A stretch of 27,367 nucleotides of DNA from contig CAYWOD010000016.1 of assembly GCA_964459805.1 (NCBI GenBank), positions 1 to 27,367 of the forward strand. Reading direction: 5' to 3'. Both the position numbers and the translations under genes were made by a program. The notes under the pieces were generated by a model. That model ran no database searches. It worked only from the letters and a program-made list of their open reading frames with translations, and was not told where the DNA came from. Shown piece by piece: positions 15,565 to 23,200 of this stretch (position 1 is its first letter; every line of letters starts with the position of its first letter). The stretch is from DAOVRL01 sp964459805. GTDB lineage: Bacteria; Planctomycetota; Phycisphaerae; Sedimentisphaerales; Anaerobacaceae.

Positions 15565-16503
15565 ATGATTGAAGTCCCAACTGTTTTAGTTTTAGGTGCC
15601 GGTGCAAGCATGCCTTTGGGCTTTCCTTCCGGTAGGAAACTTGTTGCTTTAATTAGTGATATACTTAATGGTCACTCAGAAACAGTTAGCCTTTTAGAGA
15701 AGCATGGCTATGATAATGAGCAAATTTGCGAATTCAGAAAGAATTTGCTTTTGTCTGGACGCTCTTCGGTTGATGAATTTCTTGAATATCGCACCGATTT
15801 TATTGATGTAGGCAAAGAAGCAATTGCTGCGGCATTGTTGCGTTTTGAGCAAACAACAAACCTTTTTAATGTAAATAAGGACAATAATTGGTATCAATAT
15901 CTTTTCGGCCTGCTCAATACTTCATTTGATGAGTTCTGTCAAAATAAACTTGCTATTATTACCTTCAACTATGATCGGTCGTTTGAGCATTATTTGTTTA
16001 CGGGCTTGCAACATGCTTATAATAAAAATGACGAGGAATGTGCTGAGAAATTAAACAAAATTCCAATAGTTCATGTATATGGTAAACTCGGACGACTTCC
16101 GTGGGAACAAACACGCTATTCGTTAGTTCCCTATGATGCAGCAACATATCCCAATAAATTGGGATTATACGTTCGCAGAGGTGGTGAAAATATAAAGATT
16201 ATACATGAGGACATCGAAAAAGATCCGGAATTCAATCAAGCTTTCGAATTGCTTATTGCTGCCAAACACATCTATTTTTTAGGCTTCGGATTTAATGAAA
16301 CAAATCTGAAAAGATTACGAATTGAATCATTGTGTCACCCAGATATACCTGACAAAGTTATATGCGGCACTTCACATGGCTTATCCCGAAGACAAAAGCA
16401 ACTGGTAGAAGGGTACAGAAAAACTCCGAACCGCCTTATAGATCTCTACCAGCAAAAGATTTACGATTTTCTTTATGATAATCCTAACGCGAGTTTAGGA
16501 TAA
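15565..16503 (+). CDS. SIR2-like (SIR2_2-type) probable NAD-binding/NADase domain protein
   Basis: SIR2-like domains bind NAD; in anti-phage systems such as Thoeris ThsA and DSR they degrade it to abort infection. The protein (312 aa from the chosen start) has 'VLVLGAGASMPLGFPSG' (residues 7-23, Rossmann NAD loop), 'AIITFNYDRSFEHYLF' with the catalytic-type Asn135, 'IVHVYGKLG' with His170 in the general-base position, and 'IYFLGFGFNETN' (residues 236-247). There is no obvious second domain. The frame stays open up to a GTG at 15382, but those 61 extra residues look non-coding and no start in the frame has a clear ribosome site. The ATG at 15565, four residues before the first beta strand, is therefore favoured. 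The gene is visibly AT-rich (about 40% GC in one counted 60-base row, 15961-16020), unlike both neighbouring regions, which suggests horizontal gain. It converges on the DUF4062 operon. Confidence 0.85.
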   Translation: MIEVPTVLVLGAGASMPLGFPSGRKLVALISDILNGHSETVSLLEKHGYDNEQICEFRKNLLLSGRSSVDEFLEYRTDFIDVGKEAIAAALLRFEQTTNLFNVNKDNNWYQYLFGLLNTSFDEFCQNKLAIITFNYDRSFEHYLFTGLQHAYNKNDEECAEKLNKIPIVHVYGKLGRLPWEQTRYSLVPYDAATYPNKLGLYVRRGGENIKIIHEDIEKDPEFNQAFELLIAAKHIYFLGFGFNETNLKRLRIESLCHPDIPDKVICGTSHGLSRRQKQLVEGYRKTPNRLIDLYQQKIYDFLYDNPNASLG

Positions 16504-16514
16504 ATATCCTCTAT

Positions 16515-16613
16515 GTAAAGTAAATTCCGCCGGGTAGGGTGTGCAGCAGGCTTGCCTGTGCCTCAGGTACTTGTTTGCACACGCGGATACTTCTTATCAT
16601 CACTTTACTTTAC
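16515..16613. repeat. Nested inverted repeats between convergent genes
   Basis: Three nested pairs occur in order: GTAAAGTAAA (16515-16524) with TTTACTTTAC (16604-16613); CCGC (16527-16530) with GCGG (16583-16586); and GTGTGCA (16539-16545) with TGCACAC (16576-16582). A small CAGG-cttg-CCTG hairpin sits near the centre (16547-16558). The structure fills the gap between the SIR2-like stop and the zinc-ribbon stop. It could be a bidirectional terminator, a structured RNA or a small non-autonomous element. Confidence 0.6.
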
Positions 16614-16638
16614 CAAAAATAATTAATCAACAAAAAGC

Positions 16639-16791
16639 TCATGCCGGTTCTATTTGCTGTCCTCCACTTCCACAATTTGGACATCTCACAGGAGAACCCT
16701 GCAGTCCTTTATCCTGCGCCTCGCCTTTTTCGAAAACTTCTACAACAAATATTTTTTTGCATCTTTTACAGAAATATTTTCTTTCTACCAT
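16639..16791 (-). CDS. 50-aa zinc-ribbon protein
   Basis: I read this small gene directly from the minus strand. The 50-aa product starts 'MVERKYFCKRCKKIFVVEVF' and has two CxxC knuckles, C8-K-R-C11 and C37-P-N-C40, the second in 'VRCPNCGSGG'. This fits a single zinc ribbon of the kind used to bind nucleic acid or protein. AGGAG lies 8 bases before the ATG. It begins 30 bp after the DUF4062 stop on the same strand and so is probably the third gene of that operon. The open frame on the opposite strand (16541-16825) has no recognisable features. The function is unknown; a regulator or adaptor for the DUF4062 protein is a guess. Confidence 0.75.
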   Translation of the reverse strand: MVERKYFCKRCKKIFVVEVFEKGEAQDKGLQGSPVRCPNCGSGGQQIEPA

Positions 16792-16821
16792 TTGTGACAC
16801 TCCTATGATAACAATATTAGG

Positions 16822-17982
16822 TTAAGGTTCATAATATAGGCCTTCTGCTTTATAGGCTCTAACTATTAAATTCATTAACTCTTGTGAAAGTTTTTGTGTT
16901 TCTATCAGTTTAGCGAAAGCGATCTTAAGCGGCTGCTGGGGAATCACGAGGGGATTTTGTTGATTTTCGAACCCCATGCCAATACTCATTGAGTTCGGAG
17001 GAAAAGACGGTCTTTTACCTAACTTCTTTCCCTGTTCATTGAACAGAGCTACCGTAGTATACAGGCTGAAAATAGGCCTTTTATTAGCGCTAAGTCGTTG
17101 GTAAAACCATGAAGCGTAACAGTAAAAAGCCGTTAATTTACTTTGCAATTTTCTCTCGTCGATAACATGGTAGTCGAAAAGATTATAACCTTGTCCTTGT
17201 TCGTTATCAAGACAAGACATCCACGCTAACGTTCCATCTGGATGAAATGCGAGTATGGTGTAGGGTTTGTCATCTGATCCAATTTGACGCAGTTCTAAAT
17301 GTTCACGTTCATCAACAAAATCAAGTCCTCGTCGCAGTGAAAAAATAGCAGTTTCTCCAAAAAGAGCTGCTTGCTGAAACGTCTCTTTTTCTTCGTTTTT
17401 AGACAGTTCCATTGTGGAAATATATTGTTCTCTTTGGTCAGAAGGCACTACGACAGCAACAAGATAAGAAGCACAGGAACCTGTTGATTTTAAGAATTTG
17501 ATATGTTTCTGTATATGAGATGAAGATTGGGACGTAGTTATTGATATGTCTGTAGTAGAGCTATGCTGCGAAACTGATTCGGTTATTTGGCGAAATACTT
17601 TGTCAGTTGAATCAAAGAAACTTACAAAGTAACCTTCCTCGTAGCTGGTAATGCGCTCCCTAAAGGCCTCTTGTTTCTCATCACGCTCACAGTCTTTAAT
17701 AAAGATAAAAATGGGTAGACCCGCTTGTCGTGCTTCGTCAAATTCCTCTTCGCAGGGTGATTTACCCGAACCTGTTTCATCTCCATATCGGTTCCCAAGT
17801 ATAGCTAGAAAAATATCACTTTTTTTGACTCCCTGCAAGCAAGCGTGACGCGGGCTTAATGGCTGAGCACCAAATTGTTCCGCCATTATAGGAAGAAGGC
17901 CCAGACTTTTAATAGCCGATTCTGCTGCTTGACGTTCATTTGTAAATCCCTGTATTATGCTACTTATGAATACTCTTTTCAT
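16822..17982 (-). CDS. DUF4062 (TIR-like) protein with uncharacterised C-terminal domain
   Basis: This 386-aa protein starts with a DUF4062 domain: 'MKRVFISSIIQGFTNERQAA' (1-20), 'HACLQGVKKSDIFLAILGNRYG' in two parts (46-67), then 'SPCEEEFDEARQAGLPIFIF' (75-94), with the acidic residues at 78-80 where TIR-like folds carry a functional glutamate. DUF4062 is related to TIR and occurs at the N-terminus of STAND/NACHT-type and other defence effectors. Residues ~150-386 hold a domain I do not recognise. It contains 'TGSCASYLVAVVVPSDQREQ', 'YTILAFHPDGTLAWMSC' and a helical tail, and there is no transmembrane segment. The ATG overlaps the stop of the upstream 45-aa gene as ATGA, so translation is probably coupled. 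The gene is AT-rich like the SIR2-like neighbour. An effector with a sensor-like C-terminus is the likely architecture (inference). Confidence 0.87.
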   Translation of the reverse strand: MKRVFISSIIQGFTNERQAAESAIKSLGLLPIMAEQFGAQPLSPRHACLQGVKKSDIFLAILGNRYGDETGSGKSPCEEEFDEARQAGLPIFIFIKDCERDEKQEAFRERITSYEEGYFVSFFDSTDKVFRQITESVSQHSSTTDISITTSQSSSHIQKHIKFLKSTGSCASYLVAVVVPSDQREQYISTMELSKNEEKETFQQAALFGETAIFSLRRGLDFVDEREHLELRQIGSDDKPYTILAFHPDGTLAWMSCLDNEQGQGYNLFDYHVIDERKLQSKLTAFYCYASWFYQRLSANKRPIFSLYTTVALFNEQGKKLGKRPSFPPNSMSIGMGFENQQNPLVIPQQPLKIAFAKLIETQKLSQELMNLIVRAYKAEGLYYEP

Positions 17983-18116
17983 TTTTTCTTGCCACCTCGT
18001 GATTTCTTGATTGTTTCACTTACAGTTGTACGTGGATGCTTTTTAACATGACTTTTTTTTACAAATCTTCCTGTTATCGCACTTCGCCCTCTTTTACCTG
18101 AACCCTTCTTTGCCAT
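17979..18116 (-). CDS. 45-aa Lys/Arg-rich protein with 'SAITGRFV' motif
   Basis: Read by hand from the minus strand. The 45-aa basic protein starts 'MAKKGSGKRGRSAITGRFVK', continues with 'HPRTTVSETIKKS' and ends in a lysine tail. The 'SAITGRFV...HP+TTV.E' pattern recurs in many very small bacterial proteins of unknown function, as I recall. AGGAG lies 6 bases before the ATG. The TGA (17979-17981) overlaps the DUF4062 ATG (17980-17982), a strong sign of one transcript and coupled translation. The charge suggests nucleic-acid or ribosome binding, but nothing proves it. It could be an inhibitor of, or partner for, the DUF4062 protein. Confidence 0.75.
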   Translation of the reverse strand: MAKKGSGKRGRSAITGRFVKKSHVKKHPRTTVSETIKKSRGGKKK

Positions 18117-18487
18117 TTCAAACTCCTTTCGTACATAAATAAGATTTCAAGCACACTGCGCACTCTTTTCACATCAACAATCAACAAGGGAAACCGAAGA
18201 GTGGTATTTTTTACGCGCTCTCGGCCACCAGTGCCGATAGCATATATTTAATGAATTTACAATGAGCAAAACCCGTGCCAGAACACCAATTCTCACAAAA
18301 CGCCGAATTTCACCCATTATCGCTATATGTAGTATTGTCGTCTGCTGATTTGGCACATACAGTATGTTTCTTTCTGTCAATTTGGCGTATTTTGAACTTC
18401 ATCGTATCAGAAAGGCTGGCAATTTGGCTTAGGCCCATTCCACTATGCTCAGGGTGACCAAAAAGTGGTTTTTTGGTCATTTTCTTG
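18117..18487. other. Intergenic region with terminator-like palindrome
   Basis: AT-rich DNA upstream of the three-gene minus-strand operon; its promoter must lie here but I cannot point to a good one. TGACCAAAAA (18455-18464) and TTTTTGGTCA (18470-18479) form a perfect 10-bp stem with loop GTGGT, followed by TTTTC on the plus strand. This is a plausible terminator or boundary element, immediately upstream of the next promoter. No coding frame here looks real. Confidence 0.5.
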
Positions 18488-18516
18488 TTGACTTTTGTTT
18501 GAAATTATGTTAAAAT
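18488..18516 (+). promoter_or_regulatory. Sigma-70-like promoter
   Basis: TTGACT (18488-18493), exactly 17 bases, then TAAAAT (18511-18516): each hexamer has one mismatch to consensus. It points at the 18666-19259 gene. A hairpin TGTTTGC/GCAAACA (18524-18530 with 18537-18543) would lie at the very start of the transcript, and a leader of about 140 bases precedes the ATG. Confidence 0.65.
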
Positions 18517-18523
18517 ACCCGCA

Positions 18524-18543
18524 TGTTTGCCACTAAGCAAACA
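18524..18543 (+). repeat. Short hairpin at predicted transcript start
   Basis: TGTTTGC (18524-18530) pairs with GCAAACA (18537-18543) around the loop CACTAA. It lies directly after the -10 hexamer, so it would be the 5' hairpin of the mRNA or an operator. Confidence 0.45.
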
Positions 18544-18665
18544 CAAACCGCCCGCAGGCGCCGGATATAGCGGAGAACCGCACGTTTTCGTATCAGCAGA
18601 TACACGCAATACAAAATGCGACATACGATATACCAGATACGAAATACGAAAACCGGAGGTTTAAA

Positions 18666-19259
18666 ATGTCCACCCAACCCCAAATACTCGCCAACCGTCG
18701 TAACGCCCAAAGATCGACCGGCCCCCGCACCCCTACCGGCAAGGCCGTCGCATCGCAAAACTCCCTCAAACACGGCCTATTAGCCAACCAGCAGGTGATC
18801 GAAGGCGAATCCCAGGCCGAATACGACCTTCACACCGACCAAATCCTCCACGAGCTAAGCCCCGTCAGCCCCATGGAATCAATGCTCGCCGACCGAATCA
18901 TTTCCCTCTCATGGCGGCTAAAACGAACCGTCCGCATCCAGAACCAGGCCATTGACGCCCTGCTCCACCCCAATACCTCCAGCCGCCTGGCCGGCCTGGT
19001 CCCCCGCAGCCTGCTTGACCGCATAAACAACGCCCCACACCCCCAAAACGACCATCTCGCCCTCGGCCGCGCCTCTATAAGCGACCTCTCGAACGCAAGA
19101 GTCCTCGAACGCCTCCTCATGTACGAACGAAGAATCGAGCACAGCCTCTACAAAACCATACTCGAGCTTCAAAGACTCCGCCTAATCCGAAAGCTCGACC
19201 CGCTCACCCCAACCGATGAACAAACCGCCTATACAGCCCTCCTCGCAGGGAAAGTATAA
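18666..19259 (+). CDS. Planctomycete-type multicopy protein ('NRRNAQRSTGPRTPTGK' family), function unknown
   Basis: This 197-aa protein starts 'MSTQPQILANRRNAQRSTGP', then 'RTPTGKAVASQNSLKHGLLA'. That signature I recall from many copies in planctomycete and some acidobacterial genomes, always without known function. The middle is helical ('MLADRIISLSWRLKRTVRIQ', then 'YERRIEHSLYKTILELQRLR'), soluble and without a signal peptide. CGGAGG lies about 6 bases before the ATG. The leader contains ATACGA-type oligomer repeats (18597-18655). A strong promoter sits 150 bp upstream, and a field of GAACCCAA repeats follows. The N-terminal pattern looks like a short DNA- or RNA-contacting segment, but I know of no evidence for that. 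The association with dispersed repeats suggests the gene travels as part of a repeated unit (inference). Confidence 0.82.
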   Translation: MSTQPQILANRRNAQRSTGPRTPTGKAVASQNSLKHGLLANQQVIEGESQAEYDLHTDQILHELSPVSPMESMLADRIISLSWRLKRTVRIQNQAIDALLHPNTSSRLAGLVPRSLLDRINNAPHPQNDHLALGRASISDLSNARVLERLLMYERRIEHSLYKTILELQRLRLIRKLDPLTPTDEQTAYTALLAGKV

Positions 19260-19337
19260 AATACACTGCTCTCGATATTTACTACCTTTCAAGGGTACGT
19301 TATGCAAAACAAACCCCCAATCAAACCTCCCATCCCA

Positions 19338-19364
19338 ATGATCTTATCTGCCTATAAGGCAGCC
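19338..19364 (+). repeat. 27-bp dispersed repeat with internal hairpin, copy 2
   Basis: This is a 26/27 match, in the same orientation, to 14891-14917, with the core CTGCCTATAAGGCAGCC. Confidence 0.8.
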
Positions 19365-19486
19365 TCGCGATTCCGCAATTTTGCATTTTGCACTTTGATT
19401 TTTGCATTCTCTACCGCCGCTCTACTTATGTCGCGGAGTCTCTACACTTGTCGCGAGAACTCTACAAATCACCCCCTTTTTATGCA

Positions 19487-19718
19487 AAACGAACCCAATT
19501 TCCACCGAGGCAAAAACGAACCTAACCCTATATATAAAAAAGGTTTACGAAAATTTTATACCCCCTCGGACAACGAAAAACGAACCCAAAACGAACCCAA
19601 TTTCCGAAAAGCCAAAAATGAACTTAAACTTCTATTCGACAAAGGATTATGACAATAAACCACGCCTCCGGGCTCGAAAAAACGAACCCAAAACGAACCC
19701 AATTCAAACCCAATTTCC
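19487..19718 (+). repeat. GAACCCAA degenerate repeat field
   Basis: Units of the form AAAAACGAACCCAA(TTTCC) occur at about 19487, 19512 (CCTAA variant), 19576, 19588, 19614 (TGAACTTAA variant), 19678 and 19689, with a related CAAACCCAATTTCC at 19705. They give spurious peptides with 'NEPNF' or 'KTNPI' runs in two frames. Together with the rest of 19260-19830, which also has a 20-bp imperfect direct repeat around 19408-19465, the stretch shows no gene I would support. Confidence 0.75.
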
Positions 19719-19775
19719 CCTCCCCCAAACTCCCCATCCATCCCAATTACCCACCCCCCCCAATACGCGATCTTG

Positions 19776-19795
19776 CCCTGAGCGAAGTCGAAGGG
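19776..19795. repeat. REP-like palindrome CCCTGAGCGAAGTCGAAGGG
   Basis: This imperfect palindrome belongs to a family of 'CCTGAG...GTCGAAGG' elements scattered in many bacterial genomes (established knowledge, recalled). A related copy, CCTGAGTTTGTCGAACGG, lies at 23748-23765. Confidence 0.65.
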
Positions 19796-19830
19796 ACGAC
19801 ATGCGCAATACGACATACGAAATTCAAAAT

Positions 19831-19904
19831 CACGCCCGGCAGGACTCGAACCTGCGACCTACGGATTAGAAATCCGTTGCTCTGTCCGCCTGAGCTACGG
19901 GCGC
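19831..19904 (-). tRNA. tRNA-Arg (anticodon TCT)
   Basis: On the minus strand the cloverleaf is complete. The acceptor is GCGCCCG (from 19904) against CGGGCGT (ending 19832), with one G-U pair. The D arm is GCTCAGGCGGACAGAGC. The anticodon stem is ACGGA/TCCGT with loop TTTCTAA and anticodon TCT at 19868-19870. The T arm is GCAGG-TTCGAGT-CCTGC. The discriminator base is G at 19831, and CCA is not encoded. The anticodon reads AGA (and AGG by wobble). The 3' end faces the accessory segment. Confidence 0.96.
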
Positions 19905-20056
19905 AACACTCTGCGTAACAAGCACGTTCTGACAATTCCCCACTTACCCTACACAAGACGGGCCAATATTGCAAGAAAATCAAAGGCAAACTGGAGGGGG
20001 CGTAAAATTGACAAATGTCAGGTTTGTGACAAGAGATTGGTCGGGAATCCGGACTA

Positions 20057-20085
20057 TTGCGGCGGATGCCGGAGCGGAATATAAT
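20057..20085 (+). promoter_or_regulatory. Possible promoter for the methyltransferase/PQQ gene
   Basis: TATAAT at 20080-20085 is a perfect -10, with TTGCGG 17 bases upstream (20057-20062) as a weak -35. It would give a leader of about 115 bases before the ATG at 20208. The rest of the 303-bp gap (19905-20207) shows only a small TGACA-aa-TGTCA palindrome near 20008. Confidence 0.4.
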
Positions 20086-20207
20086 CTACATTTGGTCCGA
20101 GCGTGCGACTTTTTTTTGCGCGTGATATGGCGCAGATGATGTGCAATATGGAGACTTTAGGTTATTGCGGACCTTTGACATACGTTTGAATTGAAAGGAA
20201 AGTCGTC

Positions 20208-23200
20208 ATGAAAAAGAAAGGCCGATTCTTTGTGACTGTTGTCTGTTTTGTGGCGATGTCATGGGTCTTGTTAATGGCAGGGTCTCAGCAAAAGGCACAA
20301 GAGCAGGAAGCCGGGCATATCCTGGAGGCCACAGGTGTTAAAGGCGGGCTTGTGGTCCATATTGGCTGCGGGGACGGGAAGCTGACGGCTGGTCTGCATG
20401 TCAATGACAGCTACCTGGTGCATGGATTGGACAAAGACGCAAAGAGTATCGCCAAGGCACGTGATTACATAAGCAAGAGAGGCCTTTACGGAAAAGTCTC
20501 CGTAGAGCAGTGGTCGGGCAAGAGCCTGCCCTACACCGATAACGTAGTCAATCTGCTTGTGGCCGAGGATGTTGGCGATGTTTCTATGGATGAAGTTATG
20601 CGCATCTTGTGTCCGAAAGGGGTTGCTTATCTCAAGGACGGCAAGAAATGGAAAAAGATAGTGAAACCGTGGCCTGGCGAGATAGATGAATGGACGCATT
20701 TTCTTCATGATGCGGACAATAATGCGGTCGCAAAGGACACAAGGATAGCAACGCCCAATCATCTACAGTGGCAGGCCGAACCCAAGCGTACGAGGGACCA
20801 CGACGCGCAGGCCAGTATAAGTGCGATGACATCGAGTAACGGGCGGATTTTCTACATACTCGACGAAGGGCTGACATCGCTTATTCATCATCCGGCAAGA
20901 TGGAAGCTTATCGCCCGCGATGCCTTTAACGGCAAGCTGTTGTGGAAGCGTGAGATTGATTCCTGGATAACGCATCTACACTATTTCCGCACCGGCCCGG
21001 TCCAATTGCCGCGACGCCTCGTCTCGATTGGGAACCGTGTGTATGTGACGTTAGGATTTGACGCCCCGGTGACGGCACTGGATGCAACAACGGGCAAGAC
21101 GGTCCGGACATATAAGGGCTCGAATAAGGCCGAGGAGTTTATATGTGACGGCGGAGTTCTACTTGTGGTTGTCGGAGAGCCGCAGGTCTGGAATCTCCAC
21201 GCGCCGGTGATAGACAATTATTGGGAATTCTATGACGAGGATGGTCCCCGCCCGACTAAGCTCATCGTAGCATATCAGGCCGATACGGGCGAACGGCTAT
21301 GGAGGATAGAGGGAGAGAATCTTGTCCGCCTGGCGCCATTGTCGCTGACAGCCGGCAACAAGAAGGCTTTCTACCTGGATAACGAGAAACTCTACTGCGT
21401 TGACCTGGCAAGCGGAAAAGAGTGCTGGAATGTGCCGTTTGCTACTCGTGGGCTGTTTCTGAGAAACTATGCGCCGACTGTAGTGCAATACAAGGACACA
21501 GTTGCCTGTCTTTCATTGGACAGACTTGCCGTCTTTTCGGTCAAAGATGGACATAAGCTCTGGGAAAATAAGGGATATGCGGGGTTTGCGGCGCCCGGTG
21601 ATCTGTTTGTGATCAACGATGTTGTATGGACCTTTCCCGGTACCCAGGCAATCAAGGTCAAGCCCGCCGATGTCCCGGGTGGCGGTAAGGAGTTTCTGGC
21701 CTTTGACCTGTACACCGGCCAAGTGAAGAAATCGCTGGTCAAAGCGGATGTGTGGCCGGGCGGACACCATCATCGCTGTTACCGCAACAAGGCGACAGAG
21801 CGATACCTTATCAGCAGTCGGCGGGGCCTGGAGTTTGTTGACCTCGAGGGCGATGAAAACACTATCAACTGGTGGGTCAGGGCCGTTTGTCAATATGGCT
21901 TTATGCCTTGCAACGGACTGATCTATGCGCCGCCGCATCCCTGCCAGTGTTTCAACGACATCAAGTTTGACGGGTTTCATGCTCTGGCCGCCGAGGCAGT
22001 AAGAAGTGACAGTGATAGTGGAGGGAGGTTAGCGAAGGGCAAGGCATACGGGGAAACAGCGTTGAACAATGAACACCGGAGGCAGAAGACTGCCGGGGCG
22101 CAGTCGAGGGACGTAATCTGGGCGCCGCCGGTGCAGAACGCCGATCTGCAGGAGTGGCCGACGTATCGTCACGATATTACGCGCAGCGGTTGTGCGAGCA
22201 CAAAGGTTCCGGTTGACCTTGAGGCCAGGTGGAAGGCTAACATAGGCGGCAGGCTGAGCAGTGTGGTTGTGGCCCGGAACAAACTGTTCGTCAGTGCGGT
22301 CGATGAGCAGACCGTCCACTGCATTGATGCTGATACCGGCAGCGAGCTGTGGAAGTTCATCGCCGAAGGGCGTGTTGATTCGCCGCCGACTATATACGGC
22401 CCGATGGCGATTTTCGGATGCCGCAATGGTTATGTTTACGCGCTGCGGGTCTCTGATGGTCAGCTAATTTGGCGTTTCCGGGCCGCGCCGGTTGACAGGC
22501 GTACTGTGGTCAGGGACAGACTGGAATCCTTGTGGCCGATACACGGCAGCACACTGGTTGTCAACGGCACAGTCTATTTTTGCGCGGGGCATACTTCATA
22601 CCTTGACGGCGGGCTCCGGCTGTATGGCCTCGATGCCGAAACAGGGGCGGTCCGGTGCAGTACGACTTTAAGCTCGGAGGGGGCCGGTAGAGACGGGACC
22701 TTGCCGGACATCCTTATTTCGGATGGGCGGAGTATTACGATGCGCCAGAAACGGTATGATTTGTCGCTGGAGGCAAGTGGAGGGCCGAGAGCCGCTACAA
22801 TAATGGCGAATACCGGTCTGTTGGAGGATTGCTGGGGGCACAGGTGGAACTGGCAATTAGGGGCCGGCGATACATTCGGCAAGTTGTTAGTGTTCGACGA
22901 GGCGATGGCTTACGGCGTTCAGACATACTACACGTTCCTCAAGCACGACAAATCAATGCAGCCCGGCACACATACCGGCCACCTGCACCAGAAATACGCC
23001 AGATACACGCCGGAGCAGTTCCCAACAGGGACCCGGCTTTTCGCACGCCAAAACACAAAACAGACGATGCAACAAGCCGACAGAAAGCAAAGACGAATGC
23101 TGGATGCTAACAGCCACAAGTGGAACGAAAAGACTCTCGTTCAGTTCCGCGCAATGGTACTGGCCAATGATCTGCTCTTTGGCGCCGGGTGGAAGGACTC

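Noticed and set aside
16541..16825. 94-codon plus-strand open frame
   Set aside because: It is antisense to the zinc-ribbon gene and spans the nested inverted repeats. It lacks features of a real protein.
18243..18350. Very short plus-strand frame starting MSKTRARTP
   Set aside because: Under 30 codons, no ribosome site, and no support from context.
19302..19869. Two overlapping open frames with 'NEPNF' and 'KTNPI' runs
   Set aside because: Both arise from the same GAACCCAA DNA repeat read in different frames, and one runs into the tRNA gene. Treated as repeat DNA.
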